From the NCBI GenBank assembly GCA_036504095.1, contig DASXVS010000080.1, positions 186,001 through 250,000 on the forward strand: a stretch of 64,000 nucleotides of DNA, given 5' to 3'. Made by a program: the position numbers and the translations under genes. Below, one piece after another: positions 60,733-64,000 of this stretch (its first letter is position 1; every line of letters begins with the position of its first letter). This stretch comes from Armatimonadota bacterium. Lineage in GTDB: Bacteria > Armatimonadota > DTGP01 > JAKQQT01. The notes under the pieces were generated by a model, which made no database searches, was not told the origin of the DNA, and worked only from the letters and a program-made list of their open reading frames with translations.

Positions 60733-60853
60733 GTCGGCGTCCTCGCCGACAAACCTCTGTCGGCGTCCTCGCCGACAAACCTCTGTCGACGCCTCGCCGA
60801 CAAACCCTGGTCGGCGTCCTCGCCGACAAACCCTGGTCGGCGTCCTCGCCGAC
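60733..60853. repeat. Five tandem GTCGGCG-TCCT-CGCCGAC hairpins
   Basis: Units begin at 60733, 60759, 60785, 60810 and 60836, a period of 25-26 bases. Each is a 7-bp stem with a four-base loop; the third is damaged. Linkers alternate AAACCTCT and AAACCCTG. A single matching unit with identical left flank is at 13274-13291. Confidence 0.9.
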
Positions 60854-60885
60854 ATTAGCGTGCGTCCGATCACTACGGCATCAAA

Positions 60886-62127
60886 CTAGTCAAGCCGATA
60901 CAGCGCCCCTGAACCGGCCGGGAGGCGTTCGGACCACACCAAACCGCCATTCTGGCGGCGGGCCGCAACTCGTTTTCCGCCCGGCAGCCGTGTGACGGCG
61001 GAGCTTTCCCCATTAGGCAGTTGAATCCGCGTCTCAACGTCCCGCGCCGAAACAGTGTCCAGATTGACGGTGAAAACGTACCGTCTGCCCTTTCTGTCCT
61101 TGAGATAATGAGTCGTTGCGTGGGGGCGTGTATCCTCCGGCGAGGCAATCGGCGTCAATCTCAGCAGCGTCGGCTCCAGCGCGCGGGTCTCCTTCGTGAG
61201 CCGGCCGACCTCCTCCCAACGGGCATCGCCGTCGCCATCGGTGTCGATGAGGCCGGACATCATCTCGCCCTTGGCCTTGTTCCAGTATTCGGTCTGGTAC
61301 AGGAACCAGAACAGGCCTTTGCTGCCCGAAGCCAGGGCCAGGTACGTCATGCACCGGATTTCGCCCGGCGTTGGGAACCTGTGGATTCCGGTGATGGCGT
61401 GGACCTGCATCACCGCCCAGGACGCGGCGCCGGTTTTCGCGCACGCGAGCCCCGCCTTGGTCGCCACCCGCTCGAAATCGCGCATAGCGGCGACGTCGCC
61501 CAGCGGGGTACCGACGCCGATGGGATACCGGTCGAACGCCGCAACGTCGCTTCCGGTTGTCTTCAAAAACTCGTCGAAGCCGTCAGCGCCGATGAGGCAA
61601 GTAAACGGCTTGAGGCGGCGCGCGTAGGCTTTCAACCCTTTGGCCACCTCGGCATATCGCGGAAAGGTGCCCGGCGGCGGCTCATCCAGAAGTTGCACGC
61701 GCCACAACGCCGCATGGTCCATCACCGGCCGGAGGTCGCGGGTGAGCGTCGCGTTGATCGCCGCCTCGGAGACCGGTTTCCCGCCGCGAATCATGGTTCC
61801 GAGATCCCCGCCCTCTTTGTTGACCTCGATGATGAGTTTCACGTCCGCCGACCGCGCCGCATCGAGGATCGCCTGATGGTGATCCGGCGGGGTGTTCGGG
61901 ACGACGGCGCAGTTGATGCCGTGCGCCGCCATATCCCTGAAGTGCTTCAGATAGATCGGCGCGGCCAGCGCGGGATCGGCGGGGATGAGGTCGTCGCGGA
62001 ACGCGCCGACGCCGCCCTCATACCAAACGCCCAGCGGGAACTCGGGCCCTTTCCCTGCCGCCGTCGCCCGAACGCAGTAAAACGCTGCGAACGCCGCCAG
62101 CATCGCACTCTTCCAGGATTTAGTCAT
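60886..62127 (-). CDS. Secreted TIM-barrel-like glycoside hydrolase-type protein
   Basis: A 413-residue protein with a signal peptide (SWKSAMLAAFAAFYCVRATAA). The barrel opens FPLGVWYEGG, with strands such as INCAVVPNT, VKLIIEVNKEGG, WRVQLLDEPPPGTFP and DVAAFDRYPIG. The Asp-Glu in LLDEPP at a strand end is the usual acid/base position of clan GH-A-like proteins. A C-terminal beta domain follows residue 330. The exact GH family is not clear. Its ATG overlaps the stop of the DUF4185 gene by four bases, so the two are translated together. Confidence 0.75.
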   Translation of the reverse strand: MTKSWKSAMLAAFAAFYCVRATAAGKGPEFPLGVWYEGGVGAFRDDLIPADPALAAPIYLKHFRDMAAHGINCAVVPNTPPDHHQAILDAARSADVKLIIEVNKEGGDLGTMIRGGKPVSEAAINATLTRDLRPVMDHAALWRVQLLDEPPPGTFPRYAEVAKGLKAYARRLKPFTCLIGADGFDEFLKTTGSDVAAFDRYPIGVGTPLGDVAAMRDFERVATKAGLACAKTGAASWAVMQVHAITGIHRFPTPGEIRCMTYLALASGSKGLFWFLYQTEYWNKAKGEMMSGLIDTDGDGDARWEEVGRLTKETRALEPTLLRLTPIASPEDTRPHATTHYLKDRKGRRYVFTVNLDTVSARDVETRIQLPNGESSAVTRLPGGKRVAARRQNGGLVWSERLPAGSGALYRLD

Positions 62128-63329
62128 CGCTTCAATGTCACTTTCAGGAGTTGCAGCCAGTAGCGCTGCTGGTCAACGTAAGTTATGTACACAATCCGCC
62201 CGCCGTCTTCCGCCAGTTCAGGGTGTTCCTTCCCGGCGTAGCACGGGTTCTTCTGGAGCGCCTGCCTCGGAGCGCCGATATCCGCGATCTTGGTGAACGG
62301 TCCCCACGGGTGCGGCGCCAGGCTGAGGCGGATGCGGTCGTCCAGGATCACGTTGTGCACGGCGAGGTAGCCTCCGAGGTAGCGGTTGTATGCGACCGAC
62401 AGCTCGCTCGGGAAATCGCGCAACCCTTGGACGTCGGCCGCGTCTTCCTGCTTTCTGCTCCACGATGGCTTATCCGGCGATCCGCTGAAGTACTCATACG
62501 CCTCGGGATCAGTTACATCTGTTTTTCGGACTCGGGCGAGGCGGGCGGAACTGCCCGGCCTGTCGTCGTGCGCTCCATACACGTACAGCCAATCGCCGCC
62601 GTCCAGCGTCGCATTCCCGTATACTGTGGCGCCCGGCGCGTTCGGCCACATCCACTCTCGGCCCTTTGGGTGAAGCCGGTCGAAACGGATGGCCTCCGGC
62701 TTCGAGGTATCCGCCACGCATAGCCCCCAACCGTTGCACCGAAAATTGTAGACACCATCGCCGAGAATGCTGATGCCCGAATAGTACAGATAGAGCCGTT
62801 TCGTGGCGGCGTCGTACCAGGAGCCTCCGGGCCAGAGCCGGGTATCGTCCTTCTCACGGTTCGCCAGCGGGATCAACTGCCGCGCCAGTCCCGTCTGCGG
62901 GTTTGTCAGGAACCCGTAGCGTTTCAATGGCGCGGTCCCCTTCCCTGTCGGAACCAGCAGACCGCAGTTGCTCACGTTGCCGACATACGGCTTCTCCGGC
63001 TTACTGGGATCGAGGAGGAACACATCGCCGAAGATCCAGAGCGTCTTGTCGCCGATGGGCGACGAAAACCCGGCGTCCGTCCCGCTCACCCCGGCCGGAT
63101 TGTCCGTGAAAAGCAGCCCGCCATTTTCAACCGCGACCACGGATGGCGCGGCATGGGCGGAAGCGGCGAGGAAAATGGAAACGAGGAAACGGGGAAACGA
63201 GGAAATGAGCCAGCGAGCTAGACAGCCAGCGGAGCAACGAGTCAATGTCCTTCCATTGACTCGTTGACCCATTTCCTCATTGCCCCCATTTCCCAGTTTC
63301 TCAATTTCCCCGTTTCCCCGTTTGCTCAT
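62124..63329 (-). CDS. Secreted DUF4185 protein
   Basis: Up to 401 residues. The mature part opens NGGLLFTDNPAGVSGTDAGFSSPIGDKTLWIFGDVFL, the DUF4185 pattern (a five-bladed propeller related to glycoside hydrolases), and continues LWPGGSWYDAATKRLYLYYSGI and DDRIRLSLAPHPWGPFTKIAD. A hydrophobic RFLVSIFLAASAHAA signal precedes it. The true start is uncertain: the first 40 codons run through GAGGAAACGGGGAAAC-type repeat sequence, and several ATG or TTG codons are possible. Confidence 0.7.
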   Translation of the reverse strand: MSKRGNGEIEKLGNGGNEEMGQRVNGRTLTRCSAGCLARWLISSFPRFLVSIFLAASAHAAPSVVAVENGGLLFTDNPAGVSGTDAGFSSPIGDKTLWIFGDVFLLDPSKPEKPYVGNVSNCGLLVPTGKGTAPLKRYGFLTNPQTGLARQLIPLANREKDDTRLWPGGSWYDAATKRLYLYYSGISILGDGVYNFRCNGWGLCVADTSKPEAIRFDRLHPKGREWMWPNAPGATVYGNATLDGGDWLYVYGAHDDRPGSSARLARVRKTDVTDPEAYEYFSGSPDKPSWSRKQEDAADVQGLRDFPSELSVAYNRYLGGYLAVHNVILDDRIRLSLAPHPWGPFTKIADIGAPRQALQKNPCYAGKEHPELAEDGGRIVYITYVDQQRYWLQLLKVTLKR

Positions 63330-63340
63330 TTCCTCATCCC
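63180..63340. repeat. GAGGAAACGGGGAAACG low-complexity repeat
   Basis: Runs of GAAACGGGGAAACGAGGAAA on the left and the complementary TTTCCCCGTTTCC on the right surround ACGAGTCAATG-TCCTTC-CATTGACTCGT. The whole forms a large inverted structure over the 5' part of the DUF4185 gene. Confidence 0.65.
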
Positions 63341-63391
63341 CTCACTGGCGGGCGTTCAGCCCGATCTCCACGCTGCCGTTGCTGTTGTTGG

Positions 63392-63970
63392 CTATACACT
63401 TGGGAAAGCAGCCCTCGTTACTGGCAAGCGTTCTTCCCTAGCGATCCTAACCGCCCAATCGGCGAGACGCCTGAGCTGATCACTTGGTAACTCTCTGAGA
63501 AGTACTGACCACAAGGGAGCTGCTGCAATGCTGTCCGCAGTCTGGATGATTTGCGATCTTACGTCGAACCAGTCGGAATAGCGGGATGCCACCATCGGGT
63601 CCCATTCCGAACGCGATCTTTCCAGGAGATCATCGACCTCATCCCTTAGGATGCATGAATGGGTTACCCGCTGACGTATCAGCACCCTAACCCACGCGTA
63701 TTCCTCTTCACATAGCGGATCGCGGCTGTTCTGCTCGGCGGCTTCCCACACATCTCGAAGCTTGAGGAACAACATCATCCAAACCCAGCGGCGAACCGAC
63801 TCGATTTCTCTTGGGAACGCCATTTTCCGCCAGTGTGCAATGGCGCCCACCATAGGCTTGCCAAGTTCTGCCTGTGCACCGCGCACTGAGTTTTGCAGAC
63901 CGTCGAGGTCAATGTCATCATCGTGAAAGGACGACAGGAGTTTCTTTCTGGCCCAGTCGCGTAACTCCAC
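63392..63970 (-). CDS. Uncharacterised helical protein
   Basis: A 192-residue protein I do not recognise. It is mostly amphipathic helix with many Trp and Arg residues (SVRRWVWMMLFLKLRDVWEAAEQNSRD, EEYAWVRVLIRQRVTHSCILRDEVDDLLERS). No signal peptide, membrane helix or known motif is visible. Its base composition is lower in GC than its neighbours, which may mean recent transfer. The upstream region is cut by the window edge 30 bases beyond the start. Confidence 0.6.
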   Translation of the reverse strand: MELRDWARKKLLSSFHDDDIDLDGLQNSVRGAQAELGKPMVGAIAHWRKMAFPREIESVRRWVWMMLFLKLRDVWEAAEQNSRDPLCEEEYAWVRVLIRQRVTHSCILRDEVDDLLERSRSEWDPMVASRYSDWFDVRSQIIQTADSIAAAPLWSVLLRELPSDQLRRLADWAVRIAREERLPVTRAAFPSV

Positions 63971-64000
63971 GGTAAGAAAACCATCAACGGCTAGCTCTGG

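Noticed and set aside
60733-60853. CRISPR array
   Set aside because: The linkers are only about eight bases and nearly identical, the unit is a palindrome, and there are no cas genes.

Overview
The window is about 64 kb of high-GC bacterial chromosome with no tRNA, rRNA or CRISPR that I could see. The mix suggests a diderm, free-living heterotroph, most probably Armatimonadota or a neighbouring lineage. The reasons are secreted glycoside-hydrolase-like and beta-helix proteins, URO-D and Gfo/Idh/MocA families, a LytR-CpsA-Psr protein beside heptosyltransferase-like GT9, an F-type ATP synthase operon without atpD/atpC, and many short intergenic repeat families. This assignment is an inference from gene content, not a phylogenetic result.

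Layout. 1-1.6 kb (+): the C-terminus of an SMC/Rad50-type ATPase, a free-standing protein like the DnaE C-terminal domain, and a GNAT acetyltransferase. 1.7-7.9 kb (-): RNase Z-like hydrolase, MFS transporter, URO-D family protein, LCM-type methyltransferase and ThrRS without a TGS domain. 8.2-13.3 kb: small membrane protein, AMIN-NlpC/P60 cell-wall hydrolase, secreted beta-helix protein and a membrane protein. 13.4-16.6 kb (+): an IclR regulator behind an exact consensus sigma-70 promoter, then a 763-residue iron-sulfur protein built from repeated QueG/RdhA-like modules.

17-24.3 kb (-): the ATP synthase genes atpZ-I-B-E-F-H and A-G. The two parts are separated by a SIMPL-domain protein and a REP-associated tyrosine transposase (RAYT) with three 110-bp REP clusters. 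24.4-27 kb (-): aspartokinase, a free ACT-domain protein and a gamma-class carbonic anhydrase. 27.2-29.8 kb: an ECF sigma/anti-sigma pair facing a group 2 sigma-70 across a bidirectional terminator. 30-37.6 kb: an envelope block (LCP; GT9, methyltransferase, GT39-type transferase), then a beta-carbonic-anhydrase-like protein and an HtrA protease. 37.8-39 kb: an orphan Rhs tip with a caspase-like C-terminal domain, a 50-residue membrane protein and a second Rhs-core relic.

39-47.7 kb (+): PEP carboxykinase, sedolisin protease, an IMPase/nucleotidyltransferase/SGNH-like run, a Gfo/Idh/MocA oxidoreductase and a small GNAT-like gene bracketed by inverted repeats. 47.8-58 kb: GH38 alpha-mannosidase, the fluoride exporter pair crcB/DUF190, a five-PAS hybrid histidine kinase, two stress/envelope proteins, YchF and a VOC protein. 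58-64 kb (-): a secreted HExxH protein, a secreted TIM-barrel-like protein, a DUF4185 protein and one unrecognised gene.

The strongest candidates for something little described are the IclR/modular iron-sulfur unit, the Rhs tip with its tiny membrane partner, and the RAYT/REP cluster inside the ATP synthase operon.
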